DNA from: CAZEKB01 sp964512225
GTDB taxonomy: Bacteria; Myxococcota_A; UBA796; UBA9615
Reading direction: 5' to 3'
DNA length: 64,000 nt
Assembly: GCA_964512225.1 (NCBI GenBank)
Contig: CAZEKB010000001.1
Span: forward strand, 62,001-126,000
Made by a program: the position numbers and the translations under genes. This document shows, piece by piece, positions 35,041 through 43,347 of this stretch (position 1 is the stretch's first letter; the number at the start of each line of letters is the position of its first letter). Under the pieces are notes generated by a model that was given only the letters and a program-made list of their open reading frames with translations, was not told the origin of the DNA and did no database searches.

Positions 35041-36039
35041 TCAGTCGTCTTCGGTGCGACCGAGCAGCCGAGCCGCGGCCTCGGTCGCGGCGGGGATCGC
35101 CTGCGCCAGGGCGTCGGTCACGGCGCGAGACACGGTGTCCTCGAGCAGCGTCGCCAGGCGTCCCCCGGGCTCCAGCAGCTGGTCGATGTGGGCGTCGACC
35201 GCCTCTCGCACCCGCGCGGCGTCGTCCCCCACCGGCGCCGACTCCCCGGTCGACCGCCCGAGCGCGGCCACCTGGGCCGTGGAGAACGGGTCGGGCACCG
35301 AGTCGCCGTCGGACGTGTCCGCGTCCAGGGAGTCGCCGTCGTCCTCGATCTCGACGTCCACGCTCGGAGTCGCCTGGGACACGACGGGGACCGCGTGCGC
35401 CGTGGCCGACGCGCTCACGGGTACGGACACGGGGTTCTCTTCGTCGAAGGGCTCGATGTTCAGCGGCGGCAGCTCCTGCGTCTGGGGGCGGCGCGGGTCC
35501 AGGGCCTGCACGTCCCCGGTGTTCAGCGCGTCGTAGTCGCCGGTGCCGAGGACCGAGACACCGTCGCTGAAGATGCCGGTCCCCGGGTCGATGATGGAGG
35601 CGGGGTTCCGGTCCTCGGGATCGAGCGACGTGGACGGCATCGAGTCCCCCGAGACGGACTGGATTCCGAAGAAGGCGGGGCCGACCATGGGGACGAGCTG
35701 CTCGAGGAGCTGGCTGGTCAGGAACGGCCTGCGCACCGACGCGTCCGCCCCGCACTCGGCGACGTTGCGCTCCGCGGAGCCCTCCCCCGCGGTGTACAGC
35801 AACATCACCTTCGGGGGGCTGTTCGTGGCCTTGAGGAAGCGACACAGCTCGTAGCCGCTGCCCCCGGGCAGATCGACCTCCGCGATGACCAGGTCCGGCG
35901 GCTGCGATCGGGCGGCGTCCCGCGCCGACTGCGAGGTCGCGACGCTGTGAACGTCGACTCCCCGAGCCTCGAGGACCCCTCGCGTCTGCTGCACGAGGCC
36001 CGGGTCGGGGCTCACGATGAGCGTTCTCTTGGCCACCAT
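35041..36039 (-). CDS. Degenerate response-regulator receiver protein
   Basis: 332 residues. Residues 4-115 form a CheY-like receiver fold, but the phospho-acceptor position is Glu54 (VIAEVDLP in place of the usual D) and the conserved Lys is Arg104 (RRPF for KPF). Thr83 remains. Residues 116-250 are low-complexity, Ser/Asp/Pro-rich and disordered. The C-terminal 70 residues include a predicted amphipathic helix (EAVDAHIDQLLEPGGRLATLL) that may mediate interactions. D-to-E can mimic phosphorylation, so a constitutive signalling output is possible (inference). No output DNA-binding domain. Confidence 0.75.
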   Translation of the reverse strand: MVAKRTLIVSPDPGLVQQTRGVLEARGVDVHSVATSQSARDAARSQPPDLVIAEVDLPGGSGYELCRFLKATNSPPKVMLLYTAGEGSAERNVAECGADASVRRPFLTSQLLEQLVPMVGPAFFGIQSVSGDSMPSTSLDPEDRNPASIIDPGTGIFSDGVSVLGTGDYDALNTGDVQALDPRRPQTQELPPLNIEPFDEENPVSVPVSASATAHAVPVVSQATPSVDVEIEDDGDSLDADTSDGDSVPDPFSTAQVAALGRSTGESAPVGDDAARVREAVDAHIDQLLEPGGRLATLLEDTVSRAVTDALAQAIPAATEAAARLLGRTEDD

Positions 36040-36161
36040 CTGCCTCCGAGGAGATTCCGCGGCGAATCGTACCAGCGATCGGACAACCGCTCTCAGGCCG
36101 TGGCCGCGGGTTCACGGGGCGGCGGTGGACTCGGAGGATCCGCGCGGCTACAAGTCCGGCG

Positions 36162-37520
36162 ATGTCTTCCCCCCCCACCCGGGCCGAGATGCTCTCGGTC
36201 TTCGTCGAGGCCTGCACGCCCGCCGAGCGGCAGGCGATGGGCGTGGAGTGGGAGAAGGAGGTCGTGCACCCCGACGGTCGGAGGGTCACGTTCACCGAGC
36301 CCGGCGGCGTCCAGGACGCGCTGAAGGCGATGGCCCGGAGCGACCGCTGGCGCCCTCACCGCGAAGGACCCCACGTCGTGGGGCTGCACGGCGCGGGCTC
36401 GCACGTGACCCTGGAGCCCGGGGCGCAGATCGAGATCGCGACCCCTCCGCGGCGCTCGATCGCGGAGCTGGAGACGGATCTGCGAGCTCACCTCGCGGAC
36501 CTTCAGGGCGCCTTCGCCGGGGCCGACGTGCACATCCTCACGACCGCCTTCACGCCGATCCAGCCGGTGGCGGAGATCCCGTTCGTGCCGAAGGGCCGAT
36601 ACGCGGTGATGCAGCGCTACCTCCAGCGCACCGGCGCCCTCGCTCACGCGATGATGAAGGGCACGACGTCGGCGCAATACGCCATCGACTTCGCGTCCGA
36701 GGAGGACTGCGGCCGCAAGCTGTCCGTGAGCGACGGGCTCTCTCCTGTGGTCACTGCCCTGTCGGCCAACTCACCGCTCGTGAGCGGCGCGCCGACGGGC
36801 GACCTGAGCGCTCGCGCCCGCGCCTGGCTCCGCACCGACCCCGCGCGGACCGCCCTGCCCTCCTCGCTGATCGCCAGCTTCTCGTTCGAGGCGTATCTCG
36901 ATTGGGCCCTGGCCGTCCCGATGATGTTCGTGCGCCGGGACGGGCGGTGGTTCCCCGCTCACGGTCGGTCCTTCCGGCACTGGATCGACCACGGGATCGA
37001 CGGTCGGAAGCCCGACATGGCGGACTTCGACCTGCACCTCACGTCGCTCTTCCCGGACGTGCGTCTCAAGGGGTTCCTGGAGATCCGCGGGGCGGACAAC
37101 GGCTCGCCTACCGACATCCTCGCTCTCGCCGCCTTCTGGAAGGGTCTGCTGTACGACCCGGGGGCCCTGGAGCAGGCGGAGACGGTGGTGCAGGCCCTGC
37201 GCGCGGGGGGCGAGCGGGGCGACCTCCTGGAGCTCGCGATCACCGAGGGGCTCGGGGGGCGCTGGGGCGGGCGGCGCCTGCGGAGCTGGATCGGGCTGCT
37301 GCTCGAGGCGGCGGAGGCGGGCCTCGGGAGGCAGGGTCCGCGCGGCCCCGGTGAGATCGCCTACCTGGCCCCGCTCCGGGAGCGCGCGGCGGCGGGTCGG
37401 TCGCCGGCCGAGGACGTGCTGGATGCGTGGCGCCGCGAGCCGGACGTGCCGTCGTTCCTGGCCGCGATCGCGCTCCCTGCCGTGGCGGACATCCCCCGGG
37501 TGACGCCCGGGCCCGCCTAG
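36162..37520 (+). CDS. Glutamate-cysteine ligase, GCS2-type
   Basis: 452 residues. GVEWEKEVV, VGLHGAGSHVTLEPGAQIE, MKGTTSAQYAIDF and GFLEIRGAD match the plant/proteobacterial-type GshA (GCS2) superfamily, which makes gamma-glutamylcysteine from glutamate and cysteine with ATP. EgtA-like members share the fold, so gamma-glutamylcysteine could feed either glutathione or ergothioneine; no gshB is in view. A TACAAG lies about 10 bases before the ATG with little Shine-Dalgarno, so a leaderless transcript is conceivable. Confidence 0.85.
   Translation: MSSPPTRAEMLSVFVEACTPAERQAMGVEWEKEVVHPDGRRVTFTEPGGVQDALKAMARSDRWRPHREGPHVVGLHGAGSHVTLEPGAQIEIATPPRRSIAELETDLRAHLADLQGAFAGADVHILTTAFTPIQPVAEIPFVPKGRYAVMQRYLQRTGALAHAMMKGTTSAQYAIDFASEEDCGRKLSVSDGLSPVVTALSANSPLVSGAPTGDLSARARAWLRTDPARTALPSSLIASFSFEAYLDWALAVPMMFVRRDGRWFPAHGRSFRHWIDHGIDGRKPDMADFDLHLTSLFPDVRLKGFLEIRGADNGSPTDILALAAFWKGLLYDPGALEQAETVVQALRAGGERGDLLELAITEGLGGRWGGRRLRSWIGLLLEAAEAGLGRQGPRGPGEIAYLAPLRERAAAGRSPAEDVLDAWRREPDVPSFLAAIALPAVADIPRVTPGPA
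37495..37511 (+). terminator. Hairpin at the 3' end of the gshA-like gene
   Basis: CCCGGG-TGACG-CCCGGG lies within the last codons, 10 bases before the stop and next to the convergent RlmB gene. Without a U-tract it is only a candidate. Confidence 0.3.
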
Positions 37521-37524
37521 CAGC

Positions 37525-38352
37525 TCAGCCGCTGCGCGTGCGGACGCGCTCGAAGAGCAGCAGGCCCGCGGCCACGCTCACGTTCAGGCTCGACACGATC
37601 CCCGACCGCGGCCGGGGGATCCGCACCACGGCGTCGCACCGCTCCCGGACCTTCGGCCCCAGGCCCCGGTCCTCTCCCCCCAGCACGAGCGCGACGGCGC
37701 CCCCGAAGTCGACGTCCGAGTACAGGGCGTCCCCGTCCGCCTCGGCTCCGATCACGCGGATGCCCGCGCGACGCAGGGTCGCGAGCGCGGCCATGAGGCC
37801 CTGGCGCACCACCGGCACCTCCTCGGCGCCCCCCATCGCCACCCGCTGCACCGTCGGCGTGACGCTCGCGCCCCGCCGGGTCGGTGTCACTACGCAGTCC
37901 ACCCCCGCGTAGGCGGCGGACCGCAGGATGGCCCCGAGGTTCTGCTCGTACTGGACCTCGTTCAGGAGGAGCACGAACGGCTCGCGATCCTCCCGGGAGA
38001 CCCGGTCGAGGACATCCTTGAGGGACGGCGCAGGCAGCGGCTCGGCGAACCCGATGACCCCGTTGTGGACGTGCGCCTGGGCCACGCGGTCCAGGTCGTC
38101 GCGGGGGACGGAGGTCACGATCGCCCCGACGCGCGCCGCGCCCGCTCGGATCGCGTCGAGCTTCGGGTCGGGCTTGGCCCGGGAGTCGATCCAGATGTGG
38201 CGGATACGACCCGAGGTCTCCAGCGACGCGAGCACGAGGTTTCGCCCCTCGAGCTGGTCCGGATGGTTCGGTCGCTTCCTCGTGGACGGCTTCGACGTAC
38301 GCGACTCACGCGGCTCACGCCGGTCCTCTCGGCCGCGACCTCGGCGCTTCAT
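37525..38352 (-). CDS. rlmB: TrmH/SpoU-family RNA 2'-O-methyltransferase, RlmB-like
   Basis: 275 residues. A basic, disordered N-terminus (about 1-35) precedes a small substrate-binding domain (LEGRNLVLASLETSGRIRHI), then the knotted SPOUT domain with motif 1 NEVQYEQNLGAILRSAA, motif 2 LVLGGEDRGL and motif 3 RIPRPRSGIVSSLNVSVA. Likely modifies 23S rRNA G2251, though related TrmH tRNA methylases share these motifs. ATG overlaps the PIN-PhoH stop by one base. Copy C of the dispersed repeat encodes part of its N-terminal tail. Confidence 0.88.
   Translation of the reverse strand: MKRRGRGREDRREPRESRTSKPSTRKRPNHPDQLEGRNLVLASLETSGRIRHIWIDSRAKPDPKLDAIRAGAARVGAIVTSVPRDDLDRVAQAHVHNGVIGFAEPLPAPSLKDVLDRVSREDREPFVLLLNEVQYEQNLGAILRSAAYAGVDCVVTPTRRGASVTPTVQRVAMGGAEEVPVVRQGLMAALATLRRAGIRVIGAEADGDALYSDVDFGGAVALVLGGEDRGLGPKVRERCDAVVRIPRPRSGIVSSLNVSVAAGLLLFERVRTRSG
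38304..38319 (+). repeat. Dispersed repeat, copy C
   Basis: Core ACTCACGCGGCTCACG, with the same GTACGCG lead-in as copy A (38297-38303). It falls in the rlmB N-terminal tail and is read in a different frame (R-E-P-R-E-S) from the other copies. Confidence 0.6.
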
Positions 38353-39719
38353 CAGAGCAGCTCGGCGGCCAGCTCCGCGAGCTGAGAACGCTCGCCCTTC
38401 GAGAGGGTCACGTGGCCCGCGATCCGAGAGTTGCGGAACCGCTCGACCAGGTAGACCAGCCCGTTGGAGGTGGCGTCCACGTACGGGTTGTCGATCTGGT
38501 AGGGGTCGCCCGTGAGGACCACCTTGGTCCCCTCCCCCGCACGCGTGATGATCGTCTTGATCTCGTGGGGGGTGAGGTTCTGCGCCTCGTCGACCACGAG
38601 GTACTGGTGCGGGATCGAGCGCCCGCGGATGTAGGTCAGGGGCTCGATCTCCAGGAGGCCCTGGTTGATCAGCTCCTGGTAGGCGCGCTGCTTGCCGCGC
38701 ACGGTCGACCGCGAGTGCAGGATGAACTCGACGTTGTCGTAGACGGGCTTCATCCAGGGGTTGAGCTTGTCCTCGATGTCCCCGGGCAGGAAGCCGATGT
38801 CGCGGCCCAGCGGGAAGATCGGGCGGCTCACCAGCAGGCGGTCGTAGACGCGCTCGTCCGCGGACTTGGCGAGCCCCGCGGCGATCGCGAGCAGCGTCTT
38901 GCCGGTGCCGGCCTTGCCCACGAGCGTCACGAGCTTGATGTCGTCGTCGAGCAGCAGATCGAGGGCGAAGAACTGCTCCTTGTTGCGGGGGAAGATGCCC
39001 CAGACACCCTCCTTGACGCGCCGGACCATGTGGACCTTGCCGTCTTCGTGGAGGCGGCCGAGGGCGGTCTGGTTGGGGCGCTCGGCGTTGCGCAGGACGA
39101 AGCACTCGTTGGCCACGTGGTCCGCGTCGACGTCGCCGTCGTCCGTGACGAGCTCCGGCACGACGGTCTCCCCGGTGCGGAACAGGTCGTCGATCACCTC
39201 GCCCGCGACCGTGAGCTCCCCCTGGCCGGTGTACAGCTCGTCCGTCTTGACCTTGCCGTGCTCGTAGTCCTCGGCGCGGATCCCCAGGGCGTTGGCCTTG
39301 ATGCGGACGTTCGTATCCTTGCTGACCATCACCACGCGGCCCGCGACCTTCGCCTCTTCGTGGAGCTTGTGGGCCACCGACAGGATCAGGTTGTCCGCCA
39401 CCTGGGAGCTCGACGCCCAGGTCCACTCGGGCACGACCTCGGTCACGAGATCGACCCGGAGGATCCCCCCGCTCTCCAGGTCGACGCCGTCCGCCAGGTC
39501 GGCGCGCTCGCTCAGCTGGTCGAGGTACCGCGAGAACTGCCGCGCGTTGCGGCCCTTCTCGTTCTGGTCCTTCTTGAATCGATCGATCTCCTCCACCACC
39601 GTGATCGGCACGACCACCTCGTGCTCCTCGAAAGCGAAGAGCGCAGCGGGGTCGTGCAGGAAGATGTTGGAGTCGAGAACGTACGTCTTCCGCTCATGGG
39701 AAGGCAGTCGCTGGATCAA
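38352..39719 (-). CDS. PIN-domain PhoH ATPase (PhoH2/YlaK-like)
   Basis: 455 residues. An N-terminal PIN ribonuclease domain (YVLDSNIFLHDP, VVVPITVVEEIDRF, NGRNARQF region) is fused to a PhoH ATPase domain (VGKAGTGKTLLAIAAG, RPIFPLGRDIGFLPGDIEDKLNPW, VVDEAQNLTPHE, TGDPYQIDNPY). The PhoH2 family unwinds and cleaves RNA. The TTG start is supported by GGGAGA eight bases upstream, and no ATG fits. It is distinct from the YbeZ-type PhoH at 24808-25896. Confidence 0.9.
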   Translation of the reverse strand: MIQRLPSHERKTYVLDSNIFLHDPAALFAFEEHEVVVPITVVEEIDRFKKDQNEKGRNARQFSRYLDQLSERADLADGVDLESGGILRVDLVTEVVPEWTWASSSQVADNLILSVAHKLHEEAKVAGRVVMVSKDTNVRIKANALGIRAEDYEHGKVKTDELYTGQGELTVAGEVIDDLFRTGETVVPELVTDDGDVDADHVANECFVLRNAERPNQTALGRLHEDGKVHMVRRVKEGVWGIFPRNKEQFFALDLLLDDDIKLVTLVGKAGTGKTLLAIAAGLAKSADERVYDRLLVSRPIFPLGRDIGFLPGDIEDKLNPWMKPVYDNVEFILHSRSTVRGKQRAYQELINQGLLEIEPLTYIRGRSIPHQYLVVDEAQNLTPHEIKTIITRAGEGTKVVLTGDPYQIDNPYVDATSNGLVYLVERFRNSRIAGHVTLSKGERSQLAELAAELL

Positions 39720-39799
39720 CGGAGGGTCTCCCGGGGGAATGCAGCGTAAATCGGCGGGTGCGTGGGTCCCTGACCTGATCCCTCACGACGAAGGTAAGC

Positions 39800-39815
39800 C
39801 TCGTCGCACGACGAG
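39800..39815. promoter_or_regulatory. Palindrome upstream of PIN-PhoH
   Basis: CTCGTCG-CA-CGACGAG, two perfect 7-base arms, in the 163-base gap between HU and PIN-PhoH. Short spacing favours a protein-binding operator over an RNA hairpin. The rest of the gap is unusually A/T-rich for this window (39740-39845), as expected of a promoter region, but no convincing -10/-35 pair was identified. Confidence 0.4.
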
Positions 39816-39882
39816 TGTCGCTGAATTGCTTGCGGGATGAAAGTACTTTGTCCCGATCCCCGGGCGCAGGGACGGGCGACGC

Positions 39883-40164
39883 TCAGCTGTTGTCGTCGAG
39901 GCGCTCGCGGAGCTGGCGCCCCACCTTGAACACCGGCAGCACCTTGGCGGCGACGGGGATCGGCTCGCCCGTGCGCGGGTTCCGGCCCGTGTAGGCCGGG
40001 TAGTGCTTCGTCTTGAACGATCCGAAGCCGCGGATCTCGATGCGGTCCCCGCGGATCAAGGCGTCCTGCATCGACTGGAAGATCGTGTTCACGACCTGCT
40101 CCGCCCGCTTGCGGGTCAGCCCACCTCGCTGCGCGACAGCATCGATGAGTTGCGACTTCGTCAC
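39883..40164 (-). CDS. HU/IHF-family DNA-binding protein
   Basis: 93 residues, full family length. The signature GRNPRTGEPIPV lies in the DNA-intercalating arm, and RIEIRGFGSFKTKHYPA precedes it. The N-terminus MTKSQLIDAVAQRGG favours an IHF-beta or HU-like subunit. It bends DNA and compacts the nucleoid. GTG start with GGGGAAGG upstream. It follows the recJ terminator and is probably transcribed on its own. Confidence 0.93.
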   Translation of the reverse strand: MTKSQLIDAVAQRGGLTRKRAEQVVNTIFQSMQDALIRGDRIEIRGFGSFKTKHYPAYTGRNPRTGEPIPVAAKVLPVFKVGRQLRERLDDNS

Positions 40165-40210
40165 CGGAACCAGCCTTCCCCTGCGCTTCTACAGTGCAGC
40201 CCTACTCCAA

Positions 40211-40238
40211 AAGGGTACCGGCCCCGGCCGGGGCCGGT
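40211..40238 (-). terminator. Rho-independent terminator downstream of recJ
   Basis: A perfect 22-base palindrome, ACCGGCCCCGG and its mirror (40217-40238), followed in the minus direction by ACCCTTTT. A GC stem with a T-run ends the long leucine dehydrogenase-to-recJ run before HU. Confidence 0.7.
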
Positions 40239-40269
40239 CAAGGTCAACTCGTTGAAATCTCCGGTCTTT

Positions 40270-42036
40270 TTAGACCTGCCGCCGGACATCCTTGAGGCGA
40301 AGCTCGAGCTTCGAGCGCCCCTGCCAGACGTTCTCCTGCAGGGTGAAGACGGCTTCGAGGCGCCCCTCCAGGTCCGCGGGGTCGAGGCCGAGCCCGAAAC
40401 CGACCGCGGCCAGCCCGTCGCTCTGCGGCCCCCGCAGGGTCATGCGGATGCCCCCCTTCTTGAGCGTCCGGACCCCGTGCGCCTCGAGGTCCCGGGCCGT
40501 GAACACCGGCTCGGGGTTGCCCAGCCCGAACGGGCGGAGGCGCGACAGCTCGTCGAAGAGCTCCCAGGTGACCTCGGAGAGGGACAGGGTGCGGTCGATC
40601 GAAAGTCGCGGCTGCCAGACGTCCTCGGCCGCGTCCGCGAAGGCGTGACCGGCGAAGTGATCGCGCAGGGCCTCGAGGTTGTCCACGGAGACGGTCATCC
40701 CCGCCGCCGCGCGGTGCCCCCCGAACCGCTCCAGGAGGTGGGAGCAGCCCCGCAGCTCGGCGAACAGGTCCACGCCGTTGATCGCGCGCCCCGAGCCCAC
40801 GGCCACCCCCTCGTCCGGCTTGACCGCGAGGATCAGGGCCGGGCGGTGGAAGTGCTGGACCACCCGCGAGGCCACGATGCCGACGACGCCGGGGTGCCAG
40901 GCCTCGCTCCACAGGACCAGCCCGCGTCGCGACGGGAAGTCCCCCGCCTCGGCCGCCGCGCGGAGCACGTCGGCCATCGTCTCGCGCTCCATGTCCTGGC
41001 GCTTGCGGTTGAAGGCGTCGAGCTCCCTCGCCTCGGGCAGGGCGGCCTCGTCGTCCGGGCTCAACAGGAGCCGCACCGCGCGGGCGGACTCGTCGATGCG
41101 GCCCGCGGCGTTGATCCGGGGCCCGAGGCGGAACCCGAGGTGCGAGGCTCGGATCGGCTCGCCGGGGTTCACCCCCGCGACGCTCAGGAGCGTGCGCATG
41201 CCCGGTCGCTCGCGCCGCTCCATCCGTCGCAGCCCGGCCGCGACGAGGATGCGGTTGACGCCGCGCAGCGGAGCCAGGTCGGCGACCGTGCCCAGGGCCA
41301 CGACGTCGAGGTAGGGGCGCAGGTCCGGCTCGGGGCGGTCCGTGAAGGCGCCCGCGTCCCGCAGCTGTGACCGCATGGCGATCGCGAGCATGAAGGCGAC
41401 CCCCACGGCCGCGAGCTCTTCGTGCGGGTTGCCGGTGCCGTCGCGCTTGGGGTTGAGGATCGCCGCGGCGGCGGGCAGCTCCGGCGGGAGCTTGTGGTGG
41501 TCGACGACGACCGTGTCGATCCCGAGGCGGTTCCCCACCGCGATCGGCTCGTGGGCCGAGACCCCGTTGTCGCAGGTGACCACGAGCTTGACGCCCTCGG
41601 TCGCCAGCCGCTCCATCGTGTGGACCTGCACCCCGTAGCCGTCGCGCAGGCGGTGGGGCGCGTACCACGTGACGTTCGCCCCGATCTCCTCGAGGAAGTT
41701 CACGAGCACGACGGTCGACGTGCAGCCGTCCACGTCGTAGTCGCCGTGGATGCAGATCCGCTCCTGGTCGCGCACCGCTCGGAGCAGTCGGTCCACGGCG
41801 GCGTCCATGTCCACCAGGCCGCGGGGGTCGGGGAGGTTCTTGAGGCTCGCGTCGAGCCATCGGCGGCCCACGTCGGGGTCGTCGACCCCGCGATTGACGA
41901 GGATGCTCGCGAGCACGTCGGACGTATCCAGGGCCGCTGCCAGGGCCCGCACGTCGGCCTTCGGCTCCCGCACGCGCCACGTGCGGGGGACCCGGGGAAC
42001 GGCGGGGAGCGGGACCTCCACCTTGCCTTGCGTCAT
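40270..42036 (-). CDS. recJ: Single-stranded-DNA exonuclease RecJ
   Basis: 5'-to-3' exonuclease in recombination and mismatch repair. 588 residues. DHH-family motifs: HGDYDVDG, VVTCDNGVSA, VVVDHHKLP; then the DHHA1 motif FGGHRAAAGMTV and an OB-fold C-terminus. ATG with AAGGAA upstream. The 67-base gap to secF holds complementary arms that could mask this site. Last gene before the terminator. Confidence 0.95.
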   Translation of the reverse strand: MTQGKVEVPLPAVPRVPRTWRVREPKADVRALAAALDTSDVLASILVNRGVDDPDVGRRWLDASLKNLPDPRGLVDMDAAVDRLLRAVRDQERICIHGDYDVDGCTSTVVLVNFLEEIGANVTWYAPHRLRDGYGVQVHTMERLATEGVKLVVTCDNGVSAHEPIAVGNRLGIDTVVVDHHKLPPELPAAAAILNPKRDGTGNPHEELAAVGVAFMLAIAMRSQLRDAGAFTDRPEPDLRPYLDVVALGTVADLAPLRGVNRILVAAGLRRMERRERPGMRTLLSVAGVNPGEPIRASHLGFRLGPRINAAGRIDESARAVRLLLSPDDEAALPEARELDAFNRKRQDMERETMADVLRAAAEAGDFPSRRGLVLWSEAWHPGVVGIVASRVVQHFHRPALILAVKPDEGVAVGSGRAINGVDLFAELRGCSHLLERFGGHRAAAGMTVSVDNLEALRDHFAGHAFADAAEDVWQPRLSIDRTLSLSEVTWELFDELSRLRPFGLGNPEPVFTARDLEAHGVRTLKKGGIRMTLRGPQSDGLAAVGFGLGLDPADLEGRLEAVFTLQENVWQGRSKLELRLKDVRRQV

Positions 42037-42044
42037 GTCGTTTC

Positions 42045-42089
42045 CTTCCGCCGCCCCGAGCGAGTGAGGCGGAAGTTGTACATCGGGGC
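42045..42089 (-). ncRNA. Candidate structured leader in the recJ 5' region
   Basis: On the minus strand: GCCCCGA (42089-42083), CTTCCGCC (42075-42068), TCGGGGC (42059-42053), GGCGGAAG (42052-42045). The first pairs with the third (7 bp) and the second with the fourth (8 bp), interleaved. The fourth arm ends at the Shine-Dalgarno, eight bases before the recJ ATG. The two pairings could form an H-type pseudoknot or alternate. Confidence 0.4.
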
Positions 42090-42102
42090 GACGGCCGCCC
42101 GT

Positions 42103-43338
42103 CTAGCCGGGGACGATGCGGCCGGGCTGCAGGCCCACGCTGCGCTGACGCGGAGCGGAGGGCTTGCCGGCGTCGTCGTCGTCCTCGGGGATCTCCACCG
42201 GCAGCCAGCGCTGCAGCGAGAGGATCAGGGGCGAGGCGACGAACACCGAGGAGTACGTCCCGATCACCACGCCGATCATGAGGGCGAGGGCGAAGTCGGC
42301 GATGATCGGACCGCCCAGGATCATCAGCGCGCCCACGGCCAGGAGCGTGGTGACCGAGGTCAACAGCGTCCGGGACAGCGTCTCGTTCAGGGATACGTTG
42401 ATCACCTCGCCGAGGTCCCGCTGGGGGAACCGCCGCAGGTTCTCGCGGATGCGGTCGTACACCACGATCGTGTCGTTGAGCGAGTAGCCGACGATGGTGA
42501 GTAGAGCGCCGATCGTGGGGAGCGTGAACTCCCTGCCGAGCAAGCAGAAGATCCCGACCGTGATCGTGACGTCGTGAGCCAGGGCCGCGACGGCGCCGGG
42601 CGCGAAGCTGAGGTCGAACCGGAACGCGACGTAGACGAGGATCAGCAGCAGGGAGAAGAAGATGGCGAGCAGCCCCTTGCGGCGCAGCTCGGCGCCGACG
42701 GAGGGGCCGACCATCTCGACGGCGAGGACCTCGAACCGGGCCTGACCGCCGTCGCTCTCCCCGAGGATGCCCCCCAGCTGCTTCTTCACCTGGTCGGTGA
42801 TGCCGGGGAAGTTGATGACGACCGCCTGGTGGTCGACCTTCGACTCCACGACCGTGACGTCGGGGTTCTTGGCGGCGAGGACCCGGGACACGGCGGGGAC
42901 GTCGATCTCGCTCGTCGCCTGCGCGCTCATGTTCACCGACTGCCCCCGCTCCCACTCGAACGCCTTCCACTTGTCCTCGCCGAACTCGGACTTCAGGAGG
43001 ACGGAGACCTCCTCGAAGAACTCGTCGGCGCCGAAGTTCACGGACTCGACGCGCACCAGGTACTCCTGGCCGCTGCCGCCGAAGGCCTGGACCGAGTCGT
43101 CGGACAGGCCGACGCCGCGCAGGCCGTCGCGCAGGGTGGCGACGTCCACGCCCTCGGCCACCTTGAGGTGGATGAGGGTGCCGCCCGCGAAGTCGACGCC
43201 GTACTTCGGGCCCCGCCCGAACAGCCCGCCACCGATCGCGAGGAAGAGGGAGAAGGTCACCACGACGAACGAGACGACCGCCATCTTGCGGCGCATCCCG
43301 ACGAAGTCGAACGTGGTTCCCGGCTTGATGATCTGCAT
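42103..43338 (-). CDS. secF: Protein translocase subunit SecF
   Basis: 411 residues, longer than the 310-330 norm because of an extended periplasmic P1 region (about residues 40-210). The FxGG-type motif GVDFAGGTLIHL follows the first helix, and the RND-type membrane part contains VALAHDVTITVG and IVGYSLNDTIVVYDRIREN. SecDF uses the proton gradient to help complete export through SecYEG. Nine bases after secD. Confidence 0.95.
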   Translation of the reverse strand: MQIIKPGTTFDFVGMRRKMAVVSFVVVTFSLFLAIGGGLFGRGPKYGVDFAGGTLIHLKVAEGVDVATLRDGLRGVGLSDDSVQAFGGSGQEYLVRVESVNFGADEFFEEVSVLLKSEFGEDKWKAFEWERGQSVNMSAQATSEIDVPAVSRVLAAKNPDVTVVESKVDHQAVVINFPGITDQVKKQLGGILGESDGGQARFEVLAVEMVGPSVGAELRRKGLLAIFFSLLLILVYVAFRFDLSFAPGAVAALAHDVTITVGIFCLLGREFTLPTIGALLTIVGYSLNDTIVVYDRIRENLRRFPQRDLGEVINVSLNETLSRTLLTSVTTLLAVGALMILGGPIIADFALALMIGVVIGTYSSVFVASPLILSLQRWLPVEIPEDDDDAGKPSAPRQRSVGLQPGRIVPG

Positions 43339-43347
43339 GGCTTGCTC

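Noticed and set aside
30518..35536. A 1672-codon open frame on the plus strand
   Set aside because: Antisense to the EF-G-like, coaX, birA and nadC genes; the translation has no motif and is rich in Arg/Asp/Val as expected of a shadow.
24808..39719. Two phoH genes as a recent duplication
   Set aside because: One is YbeZ-type with a KH-like N-terminus, the other has a PIN domain; these are separate ancient families.
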